Shown here one piece after another: positions 14,908 through 23,019 of a DNA stretch of 64,000 nt. The position numbers and the translations under genes were made by a program. How positions within the stretch are numbered: the stretch's first letter is position 1; each line of letters starts with the position of its first letter. Under the pieces are notes generated by a model. The model had not been told where the DNA came from. It ran no database searches and saw only the letters and a list, made by a program, of their open reading frames with translations. The stretch is from Fimenecus sp045595185 (GTDB taxonomy: Bacteria; Bacillota; Clostridia; Oscillospirales; Acutalibacteraceae). The stretch spans positions 1 to 64,000 of the forward strand of contig JAZNZX010000074.1 in the NCBI GenBank assembly GCA_045595185.1. The letters run 5' to 3'.

Positions 14908-15774
14908 ATGAAGATGCTGTCAAAAGTAATTTGTGCAATAATTATTATATGTTTACTTGCTTCTTGTACTGCAGAGCCAAAAAATAATGTTGAAACAGAC
15001 AATAATTCAACAACAAATGAAGAAAGAAATTCACCTGAAACATCCGTTTCGCCTGAACCGATGGGCAACAATGCTAATGAAAAAATATTCCATAGCTACG
15101 GTGTTGCAAAAAACGGAAAGGCAAATGATATATCAATAAATAATCAGAAATATTTTGAAAGCAATAATTTCAACGCATTTTGCCTTGATACAAAATCAAA
15201 GGATGAGGTTCTTTACCTGACCTTTGACTGTGGTTATGAAAACGGATATACTGAAAAAATTCTTGATGTATTGAAAGAGAAAAATGTAAATGCTGCTTTT
15301 TTCTGCACTTTACCACAGGTAAAAGATAATCCCGAACTGATTAAAAGAATGATAAACGAAGGTCATATTGTTGGCAATCACTCTGTAAATCATCCTTCAT
15401 TTGCGGAAATTTCTACTGAACAAATGACAGAAGAAATTCGTGGTATGGAAAACTATCTTAAAGAGAACTTTAATTACAGTGAACCTTATTTTCGATTTCC
15501 GAAGGGCGAATATAGCGAAACTGCATTAAAAACTGTGAACTCATTGGGATATACAAGCGTTTTCTGGTCATTGGCATATGCTGACTGGGATTTGAACAAT
15601 CAAAATGGCGAACAGTACGCTTATGAAAAAGTCGTTTCAAGGCTTCATCCAGGTGCAGTAATACTTTTGCATTCAGTTTCGCCTGATAATGCAAATGCTT
15701 TGGACGATATAATTGACGAAGCAAGAAAACAGGGATATGAATTTTTGTCGTTACGAGATTTTGTGTCGAATTAA
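14908..15774 (+). CDS. pdaA: PdaA-like polysaccharide deacetylase (lipoprotein)
   Basis: 288 residues. A lipoprotein signal peptide ends in LLASC (Cys at about 20), then comes a low-complexity Asn/Glu/Thr linker. The NodB deacetylase domain begins near residue 95: LYLTFDCGYENGYT (the Asp metal/catalytic motif, with Cys-Gly where NodB has DDG), GHIVGNHSVNHPS (HxxxH metal pair), FRFPKGEYSE and LLHSVSPDNANAL. The pattern is that of PdaA-type enzymes, which deacetylate muramic acid to make spore-cortex muramic delta-lactam. Its proximity to a spore protein gene fits this. Gene name by similarity only. Confidence 0.88.
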   Translation: MKMLSKVICAIIIICLLASCTAEPKNNVETDNNSTTNEERNSPETSVSPEPMGNNANEKIFHSYGVAKNGKANDISINNQKYFESNNFNAFCLDTKSKDEVLYLTFDCGYENGYTEKILDVLKEKNVNAAFFCTLPQVKDNPELIKRMINEGHIVGNHSVNHPSFAEISTEQMTEEIRGMENYLKENFNYSEPYFRFPKGEYSETALKTVNSLGYTSVFWSLAYADWDLNNQNGEQYAYEKVVSRLHPGAVILLHSVSPDNANALDDIIDEARKQGYEFLSLRDFVSN

Positions 15775-15868
15775 CAAAAATTATCAATAATAAAAACATC
15801 TGAATTGCTCAAACTACTACTGCAAACGCAATTGATATAAAACTTTAATTGATAAGGGGTGTATTCAG

Positions 15869-16063
15869 ATGTCAAGAGGTAATAAGAACGTAGTACCTGA
15901 AGCTCGTGAAGCTCTCGACCGTTTCAAGATGGAAGCAGCTTCTGAAGTTGGCGTAAACCTTAAGCAGGGCTATAATGGTGACCTTACTTCAAAGCAGGCA
16001 GGTTCTGTCGGCGGTCAGATGGTTAAAAAGATGATTAAGTCATACGAAGAAAATATGAAATAA
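15869..16063 (+). CDS. Small acid-soluble spore protein, alpha/beta type
   Basis: 64 residues. It coats and protects DNA in dormant spores. The core signatures are visible: KMEAASEVGV with the GPR protease cut region (E-A-S-E-[VIL]-G) and, near the C-terminus, LTSKQAGSVGGQMVKKMI (the DNA-binding G-x-V-G-G-x-M motif). SD AAGGGGTG precedes the ATG. It is monocistronic, with a terminator 20 bases after the stop. It should be made in the forespore under sigma-G, although I cannot identify that promoter with confidence in the 94-base gap upstream. Confidence 0.95.
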   Translation: MSRGNKNVVPEAREALDRFKMEAASEVGVNLKQGYNGDLTSKQAGSVGGQMVKKMIKSYEENMK

Positions 16064-16083
16064 CGTGTTTTCGTAAATTCAAA

Positions 16084-16113
16084 GAACCCGACGGGAAATA
16101 TCCTGTCGGGTTC
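16084..16113 (+). terminator. Terminator of the SASP gene
   Basis: 13-bp stem with one G-U pair (16084-16096/16101-16113), four-base loop, then GGTTTTAT. Confidence 0.85.
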
Positions 16114-16141
16114 GGTTTTATAAAAAATTTTCAAAAAACTC

Positions 16142-16170
16142 TTGGAAAATCTGAGAGAATGTTATATAAT
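16142..16170 (+). promoter_or_regulatory. Promoter of the hprK-yraN operon
   Basis: TTGGAA (16142-16147), 17-base spacer, TATAAT (16165-16170), 37 bases upstream of the hprK start. Confidence 0.7.
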
Positions 16171-16207
16171 AACTTAAATATGTTTTTATAAAGGGGAGAT
16201 AGGCGTT

Positions 16208-17176
16208 TTGGCATCTGAATATTCTGTTACATTAGAAAAAATTATCAATGAATTTGGTCTTGAAACAATATATTTACCCTGTGATGCGTCTGAACTTTCA
16301 ATAACATCTCAGGAGGTTAACAGACCGGGACTCATCCTTGCGGGTAACGATAAATATTTTGACCCTGCACGTGTTCAGTACCTTGGTTTTTCTGAATTTG
16401 AGTTTGTAAAGTCATTCAGTAAGGAACAACAGCTTGAATGTATGGAAAGACTTTTCAGTAAGCAACCGTCAGTTGTTATTATCACAAGAAGTATGGAGCC
16501 TCTTGACGGTATGGTTGAATATGCTGAAAAATATCGTGTTCCAATTTTAAGAACAGCAGAAGCAACATCTGCAAGCATGTCCACTCTTATCTATTTCCTT
16601 GGCACAGCGTTGGCACCTCGTATAACTCGACATGGTGTTCTTGTTGAAGTTTACGGTGAAGGTGTTCTCATTGTCGGTGACAGTGGTGTCGGTAAGAGTG
16701 AAACTGCAATCGAACTTATAAAGCGTGGTCATCGTCTTATTGCTGATGATGCCGTTGAAATAAGAAAAGCATCTGCAAAGACGCTTGTCGGCTCTGCTCC
16801 TGATAATATCCGTCATTTTATCGAACTTCGAGGAATAGGTATTATCAATGCGCGTCGTTTGTTTGGTATGGGTGCAGTTAAACTTACTGAAAAAATCAAT
16901 ATGGTTATTCAGCTTGAGCCTTGGGATAGCTCAAAGGTATATGACCGTATGGGACTTGATAACGAATACATAACAATTATGGATGTTAAAATTCCGTTGA
17001 CTGTTGTCCCTGTTAAACCGGGTCGTAACCTTGCAGTTATTATCGAGTGTGCCGCTATGAATAACAGACAGAAGAAAATGGGCTACAATGCTGCCCGTGA
17101 GCTTCTTCATAAGCTTGGAATGGATGAAGGATATGAGCCAAAGGCTCACGAAATTGACATCTGGCAAAATTATTAA
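16208..17176 (+). CDS. hprK: HPr kinase/phosphorylase
   Basis: 322 residues starting at TTG (16208-16210) behind AAGGGGAG. It phosphorylates and dephosphorylates Ser46 of HPr (and Crh) and so controls carbon catabolite repression. An N-terminal DRTGG-like domain occupies about 1-130. The kinase domain has Walker A GDSGVGKSE (about 156-164), LIADDAVEI and the HPrK signature IELRGIGIINARRLFG, followed by LEPWD and the C-terminal helix NNRQKKMGYNAARELL. First gene of an eight-kilobase operon. Confidence 0.96.
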   Translation: MASEYSVTLEKIINEFGLETIYLPCDASELSITSQEVNRPGLILAGNDKYFDPARVQYLGFSEFEFVKSFSKEQQLECMERLFSKQPSVVIITRSMEPLDGMVEYAEKYRVPILRTAEATSASMSTLIYFLGTALAPRITRHGVLVEVYGEGVLIVGDSGVGKSETAIELIKRGHRLIADDAVEIRKASAKTLVGSAPDNIRHFIELRGIGIINARRLFGMGAVKLTEKINMVIQLEPWDSSKVYDRMGLDNEYITIMDVKIPLTVVPVKPGRNLAVIIECAAMNNRQKKMGYNAARELLHKLGMDEGYEPKAHEIDIWQNY

Positions 17177-18099
17177 TGAAAGAAGGAAAAAGTGTGTATA
17201 AAGAAATTGCATTATTTGCTGAAAACCTTGGTGCAAAAATTGAATATGATGCACCTATGAAAAAATATACAACGTTCAAATGTGGCGGTAATGCAAGACT
17301 TCTAATTACACCTGATTCTGTTGAAACACTTGAAAAAATTATTGTCTTTTGTCATTCAAAGGAAATAAAACCTTTTATTATCGGTAATGGTTCAAATCTT
17401 CTTGTTACCGATAATGGAATAAACGGTGTTGTAATTAAAATCGGCTCACAGATGTCAAAGGTTGAATTACTTGATGAAACAACAATTTACTGTGAAGCAG
17501 GAGCGTCCTTAAAGTCAGTATGTATGTTTGCTTACGAGAACTCGCTTTCAGGACTTGAATTCGCTTACGGTATTCCCGGTAATGTTGGTGGTGCTGTATA
17601 TATGAATGCAGGTGCTTATGGTGGTGAAATGAAGGATGTTCTTTATTCCGTAAATCATATTGACGAACAAGGTAATAAGGGAGAATTATCAAAGGAAAAC
17701 CTTGATTTGGACTATCGTCATAGTGCTTACACAAATAATGGTTATACAATAACATCTGCCATATTGAAGCTTACAAAGGCCAACAAAGCAGATATTAAAT
17801 CTGCTATGGATGATAAGTTACAGCGAAGAAAAGATAAGCAACCTCTTGAATATCCTAGTGCAGGCAGTACTTTCAAAAGACCTGAAGGATATTTCGCAGG
17901 TGCTCTTATAGAAAATAGCGGACTTAAAGGCTATACCGTTGGTGGTGCACAGGTTAGTGAAAAACACGCAGGCTTTGTTATTAACAAAGGTGGTGCAACC
18001 TCTACAGATGTTATTACACTTATCCATGATGTTCAAAGAATTGTTAAAGAAAATTTTGGAGTAACACTTGAAACAGAAGTCAAAATAATAGGAGATTGA
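17176..18099 (+). CDS. murB: UDP-N-acetylmuramate dehydrogenase
   Basis: 307 residues. It reduces UDP-GlcNAc-enolpyruvate to UDP-MurNAc using FAD and NADPH in peptidoglycan synthesis. FAD-binding PCMH domain: TTFKCGGNARLLITP, IGNGSNLLVTDNGI and SGLEFAYGIPGNVGGAVYMNAGAYGGE (about 130-155). MurB C-domain: YPSAGSTFKRPEGYFAGALIE with the catalytic Ser, then the terminal Glu region. The ATG overlaps the hprK stop by one base (TAATG); a GTG at 17194 has a better SD (AAGGA, six bases away) and may be the true start. Confidence 0.96.
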   Translation: MKEGKSVYKEIALFAENLGAKIEYDAPMKKYTTFKCGGNARLLITPDSVETLEKIIVFCHSKEIKPFIIGNGSNLLVTDNGINGVVIKIGSQMSKVELLDETTIYCEAGASLKSVCMFAYENSLSGLEFAYGIPGNVGGAVYMNAGAYGGEMKDVLYSVNHIDEQGNKGELSKENLDLDYRHSAYTNNGYTITSAILKLTKANKADIKSAMDDKLQRRKDKQPLEYPSAGSTFKRPEGYFAGALIENSGLKGYTVGGAQVSEKHAGFVINKGGATSTDVITLIHDVQRIVKENFGVTLETEVKIIGD

Positions 18100-18101
18100 T
18101 T

Positions 18102-18962
18102 ATGCAACTTGTAATAGTTACAGGTATGTCAGGTGCAGGAAAATCAAGGGCTATGGACTCACTTGAAGATATAGGATTTTTCTGTGTTGATAATATTACA
18201 CCAAAGCTTATACCTACATTTGTGCAGATTTTAAACGATTCTGCAGAAATAAGAGAAAAAGTTGCAATTGCAGTCGATGTTCGTGTTGGTGACTCATTTT
18301 CTTATCTTTTTTCTGCTCTTGATGAATTAAAAGAAATGGACTGTCAATTCAAAATTTTGTTTATGGATGCAGAGAATGATGTCATTTTACGAAGATATCA
18401 GGAAACTCGAAGAAAACATCCTCTTTCTGCCTTTGATTCATCAAAAACTATGCAGGAAATTATAACTGACGAACGTGAAATGCTTAAAAAAGCGTGGGAT
18501 ATTGCTGATTATGTGATTGATTCTTCATTTCTTTCAACAGCACAGTTAAAAGAGAGACTTTCAAAATTATTTGTTGATGATATTACAAAAACAATGAAAA
18601 TCAGCGTTGTTTCTTTCGGCTTCAAATATGGCTCACCAAAGGATTCTGATTTACTTTTTGATGTTCGTTGTCTTCCTAATCCGTTTTATATTCCTGAACT
18701 TAAAATGCAGACCGGTCTGGATTCTGCTGTCCGTGATTATGTAATGAGCTTTGATGAAGCAAAAAATCTTCAACAAAAGCTTACAGATTTAGTTACATAT
18801 CTTGTTCCCTTGTATATAAGTGAAGGGAAAAGTCAGTTGACAATTTCAGTTGGTTGTACAGGCGGTAAGCACCGTTCGGTAGTGTTTGCAGAAATCTTAT
18901 ATAATGCAATAAAAGATAAAGGTTATAATGCTTCTGTGTATCACAGAGACATTCAAAGATAA
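18102..18962 (+). CDS. rapZ: RNase adapter protein RapZ / NTPase YvcJ
   Basis: 286 residues from the ATG at 18102 (GGAG seven bases upstream; an in-frame TTG at 18096 is too close to it). P-loop GMSGAGKSRAMDSLEDIGF (about 8-26), VDVR motif near 60, and the C-terminal GCTGGKHRSVVFAEIL signature. In Gram-positives the YvcJ-type protein binds nucleotides and affects competence and, with its neighbours, envelope metabolism. Its place between murB and whiA is the usual Firmicute order. Confidence 0.95.
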   Translation: MQLVIVTGMSGAGKSRAMDSLEDIGFFCVDNITPKLIPTFVQILNDSAEIREKVAIAVDVRVGDSFSYLFSALDELKEMDCQFKILFMDAENDVILRRYQETRRKHPLSAFDSSKTMQEIITDEREMLKKAWDIADYVIDSSFLSTAQLKERLSKLFVDDITKTMKISVVSFGFKYGSPKDSDLLFDVRCLPNPFYIPELKMQTGLDSAVRDYVMSFDEAKNLQQKLTDLVTYLVPLYISEGKSQLTISVGCTGGKHRSVVFAEILYNAIKDKGYNASVYHRDIQR

Positions 18963-18974
18963 AGGATTTTTAAT

Positions 18975-19877
18975 ATGTCATTTTCAGCAAATGTAAAAAA
19001 TGAAATATTATCATCGGAAATAGAAAACAGTTGTTGTCTTCATTCTTTTGCATACGGTATGATGCTTTTTTCAAGAGCGTTTTCATATTACGATATGTAT
19101 CTTTTAACAGAGCATGAAGGCGTTGCAGAAAAATATTCTGAATTGATGCAATCAGTTTGTGGTGTAACACCGAAGCTTACTAAATCCGATGCAGGGAAAT
19201 TCAAAATAGAGGTTGTAAATAAAGAAGACAGATTAAAGGTTTTACAGACCTTTGGTTATGATAAAAAAACAGGTGCATCACGACTTAATTGGAGCAATAT
19301 TTCTGATGAATGCTGCAAGGTTGCATTTTTAAAGGGTGCATTTCTTACTTGTGGTACAGTTAATGACCCAAATAAGAATTATCATCTTGAATTTGTTGTA
19401 CCGTATCTTAATTTAAGTCGCGATTTAAAACTTTTTATCAACGATTATGACGAGTTGAATGTTGAACCGAAAAGCATAACAAGAAACTCAAACTATGTCA
19501 TATATTTTAAAGTAAGTGAATCTATTGAAGACTTGCTTACTGTTATGGGTGCATTTAACTCATCATTGGAGGTAATGGGAGTTAAAATGTATAAAGATAT
19601 GCGTAACAATGTTAACAGAAAGCTTAATTTTGAAAATGCAAACCTTGATAAAACTATAAGTGCAGGTCAAAAACAGGTTGAAGCCATAATGCACATAAAA
19701 AATACTGTGGGTCTTTCATATCTTTCAGATGATTTGAAAGAACTTGCAGAGATAAGATTGGAAAATCCGTACATATCTTTACGGGAGTTAGGTGAAATGT
19801 TAAGTGAGCCATTGTCCCGTTCAGGTGTAAATCATAGATTAAAGAGAATTTGCGAAATTGCAAATGAAATTGGGTGA
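18975..19877 (+). CDS. whiA: WhiA-family DNA-binding protein
   Basis: 300 residues. It combines a degenerate LAGLIDADG homing-endonuclease-like domain (about 90-190; KGAFLTCGTVNDP and KSITRNSNYVIYFK) with a C-terminal helix-turn-helix (YISLRELGEMLSEPLSRSGVNHRLKRI). The N-terminus SFSANVKNEIL is the family hallmark. WhiA controls sporulation in actinomycetes and links cell division and chromosome segregation in Bacillus. SD AAAGGA; 12 bases after rapZ. Confidence 0.95.
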   Translation: MSFSANVKNEILSSEIENSCCLHSFAYGMMLFSRAFSYYDMYLLTEHEGVAEKYSELMQSVCGVTPKLTKSDAGKFKIEVVNKEDRLKVLQTFGYDKKTGASRLNWSNISDECCKVAFLKGAFLTCGTVNDPNKNYHLEFVVPYLNLSRDLKLFINDYDELNVEPKSITRNSNYVIYFKVSESIEDLLTVMGAFNSSLEVMGVKMYKDMRNNVNRKLNFENANLDKTISAGQKQVEAIMHIKNTVGLSYLSDDLKELAEIRLENPYISLRELGEMLSEPLSRSGVNHRLKRICEIANEIG

Positions 19878-19881
19878 AAAT

Positions 19882-20550
19882 ATGAGAAAAACAGAAGATG
19901 TTTCTTTTCAGTTTGATAAACAAGAAACGGTATCTGAAAATATAAATAAAACAGAAATATTTTTTGAGGAGTCAACTAAAAGGACGGAATCTCAAAAAAG
20001 TAAAAATATAAGATATGTAAAAGAGAAAAAAGGTCCATGGGAAGTAGTTTACGAATGGATGGACTCGTTTGTATTCTCAATTATACTTATTCTTTTAGTA
20101 TTTGTATTTGCTTTTAGAGTTGTGGGTGTTGATGGTGAATCAATGATGCCTACATTAAATCACGGTGATTGGTTGACCGTTAAGGCAATCAATACTGAAA
20201 TTAAAAGAGGCGATATTGTTGTTATTACACAGCCAAATATAACAAATGAGCCTTTAATCAAGCGTGTAATTGCCGTTGGTGGTGATACACTTGATATTAA
20301 CTTTATGACAGGTGAGGTTAAAGTCAACGGTGAAGTGATTGACGAACCATATATAAATGCATTGACACAAAATCGTGGTGATTTTGATAAGCCAATCAGA
20401 ATTCCAGAAGGGTATTTGTTTGTAATGGGTGATAACAGAAACGAATCTCTTGACAGCAGATTTGACAAAATTGGTGTTATTGATGAACGTTATGTTCTTG
20501 GTGTTGCAAATGCAAGATTATTTCCTTTTGGTGAATGGGAGATTGAGTAA
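19882..20550 (+). CDS. lepB: Signal peptidase I (first of tandem pair)
   Basis: 222 residues from the ATG at 19882, placed four bases after the whiA stop behind GGGTGA; upstream in-frame ATG/TTG codons lie inside whiA. A charged cytoplasmic leader of about 60 residues precedes one membrane helix (FSIILILLVFVFAFRVV). Catalytic Ser sits in GESMMPTLNHGD and the general-base Lys in IKRVIAVGGDT; VMGDNRNESLDSR is box E. It cleaves signal peptides of exported proteins on the outer face of the membrane. Confidence 0.94.
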   Translation: MRKTEDVSFQFDKQETVSENINKTEIFFEESTKRTESQKSKNIRYVKEKKGPWEVVYEWMDSFVFSIILILLVFVFAFRVVGVDGESMMPTLNHGDWLTVKAINTEIKRGDIVVITQPNITNEPLIKRVIAVGGDTLDINFMTGEVKVNGEVIDEPYINALTQNRGDFDKPIRIPEGYLFVMGDNRNESLDSRFDKIGVIDERYVLGVANARLFPFGEWEIE

Positions 20551-21119
20551 TGAACGAAAATATAAATGTTGAAGTTGCAGAAAAAGTAAATAAAAATGAC
20601 AAAAATATAGAGTCAATCTACGATATGGCTTCTGTTATCGTTTCTGCAATTATTACTGTTGGAATAATTTTTACATTTTTATTCAAGATTTCCACCGTTT
20701 CGGGCGAATCTATGGAGAATACTCTTCATAACGGAGATAAACTCATTATCAGCGCAATTACACAGGATGTTGAATATGGCGATGTTGTTGTTACATCACA
20801 GCCAAATGTTTACGGTAAGGTTCTCATTAAACGAGTAATTGCAGTTGGTGGACAAACAGTATGGTTTGATGAGGAAACAAAAAAGGTTGTTGTTGACGGA
20901 AAAACTCTTGACGAGCCATACATTAAAGAAGAAATGGAATTTCTTTTATCAATGTCAAAGCTTTTTAAAGTGCCTGAAGGTAAAATTTTCGTAATGGGCG
21001 ATAACCGTAACGATTCAGCAGATAGTCGTGATACATATGTCGGTATGATTGATGAAAGATATGTAGTAGGGAAAGTCGTTTACAGAATAGGCGACAAAAA
21101 CCTTTTTGAGAGGTCTTGA
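20550..21119 (+). CDS. lepB: Signal peptidase I (second of tandem pair)
   Basis: 189 residues; its ATG shares a base with the stop of the first copy (TAATG). Cytoplasmic leader about 30 residues, one membrane helix (VIVSAIITVGIIFTFLF), catalytic Ser in GESMENTLHNGD, Lys in LIKRVIAVGGQT, and GDNRNDSADSRD. All catalytic residues are intact in both copies, yet the two differ widely in sequence, so this is an old duplication and the two may differ in substrate preference. Confidence 0.93.
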   Translation: MNENINVEVAEKVNKNDKNIESIYDMASVIVSAIITVGIIFTFLFKISTVSGESMENTLHNGDKLIISAITQDVEYGDVVVTSQPNVYGKVLIKRVIAVGGQTVWFDEETKKVVVDGKTLDEPYIKEEMEFLLSMSKLFKVPEGKIFVMGDNRNDSADSRDTYVGMIDERYVVGKVVYRIGDKNLFERS

Positions 21120-21120
21120 A

Positions 21121-21987
21121 ATGGCAGATAATCAGAAACAGGTTGTTCAATGGTTTCCCGGTCATATGGCAAAAACACGAAGACTTATTAAAGAAAGTCT
21201 TTCCCTTGTTGACGGTGTAACGGAAATTATTGACGCAAGAATTCCATATAGCAGTTCAAATCCTGAATTGGAAGAACTGATTAACGGAAAACCAAGAATA
21301 GTTTTACTTAACAAATGTGACCTTGCTGATAAAAATACAACAACTCAATGGGTAGAACATTACAAGAAAAAAGGTGTTCGTGCAATTCCTGTTGATTGTC
21401 GTACAGGTAAAGGCTTGAATAATTATCTTGTGGCTGTTCGTGAAGTGCTTAAGGATGTTATTAAAAAGAATGAAGACAGAGGTATGCCCGGTAAGGCACT
21501 TCGTATTATGGTTGTTGGTATACCAAATACAGGAAAATCATCATTCATAAATCGTATGGCAGGTACTGCGAAGGCAAAGGTTGCTGATAAGGCAGGTGTC
21601 ACAAGACACAATCAATGGTTCCCGATAGGTAACGGTATTGAGCTTCTTGATACTCCCGGTGTTTTGTGGCCTAAATTCGATGACCCGAAGGTTGGCGACA
21701 GACTTGCTTTTATCGGTTCGGTAAAGGATGAAATTCTTGATATCGAAACACTTGCCATAAGACTTATTGAAGTAATGAAAACCGATTATCCTGAAAGACT
21801 TTCTGAAAGATACAAAATTACTGATTTTCAGGACAAAGAGTCTTGGGAAGTTCTTGAAATGATTGGTAAAAAACGTGGGATGATGATTAAGGGTGGAGAA
21901 ATCGACTATGAACGCGCTTCTGTAATGCTTCTTGACGAGTATCGTGGCGGACGCTTAGGTACAATTTCTCTTGAAAAACCGGAGTAA
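21121..21987 (+). CDS. rbgA: Ribosome biogenesis GTPase YlqF/RbgA
   Basis: 288 residues from the ATG at 21121 (AGAGG seven bases upstream; the TTG at 21106 overlaps lepB and lacks an SD). A circularly permuted GTPase with motifs in the order G4 NKCDLAD, G1 GIPNTGKSS, G3 DTPGVLWPK. N-terminal QWFPGHMAKTRR is the family signature. It acts late in 50S subunit assembly. C-terminal ANTAR-like helices occupy about 210-288. Confidence 0.95.
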   Translation: MADNQKQVVQWFPGHMAKTRRLIKESLSLVDGVTEIIDARIPYSSSNPELEELINGKPRIVLLNKCDLADKNTTTQWVEHYKKKGVRAIPVDCRTGKGLNNYLVAVREVLKDVIKKNEDRGMPGKALRIMVVGIPNTGKSSFINRMAGTAKAKVADKAGVTRHNQWFPIGNGIELLDTPGVLWPKFDDPKVGDRLAFIGSVKDEILDIETLAIRLIEVMKTDYPERLSERYKITDFQDKESWEVLEMIGKKRGMMIKGGEIDYERASVMLLDEYRGGRLGTISLEKPE

Positions 21988-21990
21988 AAG

Positions 21991-22596
21991 ATGGATTATT
22001 TATATGAAGAAAATGCCCTTAAAGCAGGGTATAAGACAATATGTGGAATTGATGAGGCAGGTCGCGGACCGCTTGCAGGGCCGGTGTATGCCGCTGCAGT
22101 GATACTACCATTAGGTCTTGAAATTGAGGGACTAAACGATTCAAAAAAAATCAGTGAGAAAAAAAGAGAACAGCTTTTTGATGTGATTCGTGAAAAAGCA
22201 GTTGCTTATTCAATCGGCATTGCTACGGAGCAGGAAATTGACGAAATCAATATTCTCAATGCAACTTTTCTCGCAATGCACAGAGCAGTTGAAGGCCTTT
22301 CTGTAAAGCCTGACTATGCTTTGATTGACGGTAATCAGTATCCTAAAATTCCTTTTGTTACGGAAGAAACTGTTGTAAAGGGTGATGCTAAAGTTATGTC
22401 TATTGCAGCAGCATCAATTCTTGCAAAGGTGAGTCGTGACAGATTTATGCTGGAAAAAGCAAAGGAATATCCACAGTATCAGTTTGAAAAGCATAAGGGA
22501 TATGGCACAAAACTTCATTATGAGATGCTGACGGAATTCGGAGCATCACCAATACATAGACTGTCGTTTTTGAAGAAATTTTTCGGTGAAAAATAA
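21991..22596 (+). CDS. rnhB: Ribonuclease HII
   Basis: 201 residues. It removes ribonucleotides and RNA primers from DNA hybrids. Acidic catalytic residues are in GIDEAGRGPLAGPVYAAAV (about 19-37; Asp-Glu), the Asp of LIDGNQ (about 112) and the later KVSRDRFM. SD GGAG overlaps the end of rbgA, six bases from the ATG. Confidence 0.96.
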   Translation: MDYLYEENALKAGYKTICGIDEAGRGPLAGPVYAAAVILPLGLEIEGLNDSKKISEKKREQLFDVIREKAVAYSIGIATEQEIDEINILNATFLAMHRAVEGLSVKPDYALIDGNQYPKIPFVTEETVVKGDAKVMSIAAASILAKVSRDRFMLEKAKEYPQYQFEKHKGYGTKLHYEMLTEFGASPIHRLSFLKKFFGEK

Positions 22597-22961
22597 TGGA
22601 TAAACATCTGATTGGTGCTTATGGTGAGGTGATTGCGTCAAGGTATCTTCGTCGTCACGGTTACGATTTACTTGAGGCAAATTATTCCTGTCGGTTAGGT
22701 GAAATTGACCTTATTGTTGCCGATAAAAAGTATATATGCTTTGTTGAGGTTAAAACACGAAGCGAAAATATGATGTCAGCTCCTGCTGATGCTGTTGATT
22801 TCTTTAAAAGGAACAAAATTATTGCATCGTCACAGTTGTTTTTAAAGGAATGTGAAATCAGTTTACAGCCTCGTTATGATATTGTTGAGGTATATTTTGA
22901 GAATGATGAGCCTGTAAAAATTAACCACATTGAAAATGCTTTTGACTCAACTGCAAATTAA
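22596..22961 (+). CDS. yraN: YraN/UPF0102 family nuclease-like protein
   Basis: 121 residues. A restriction-endonuclease-like fold with ILEANYSCRLGEIDLIVADKKYICFVEVKTR (about 25-55) carries the GEIDL-x(n)-EVK metal motif. It probably acts on DNA in repair or recombination; the family function is not settled. Its start overlaps the rnhB stop by one base, and it is the last gene of the hprK operon. Confidence 0.92.
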   Translation: MDKHLIGAYGEVIASRYLRRHGYDLLEANYSCRLGEIDLIVADKKYICFVEVKTRSENMMSAPADAVDFFKRNKIIASSQLFLKECEISLQPRYDIVEVYFENDEPVKINHIENAFDSTAN

Positions 22962-22965
22962 AATG

Positions 22966-22994
22966 TTGAAAAACAAATTATTATATGATAAAAT
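22966..22994 (+). promoter_or_regulatory. thrC promoter
   Basis: TTGAAA (22966-22971), 17-base spacer, TAAAAT (22989-22994), 25 bases upstream of the ATG. Confidence 0.65.
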
Positions 22995-23019
22995 ACCACA
23001 CGAAAAGGATGTGTTTTAA

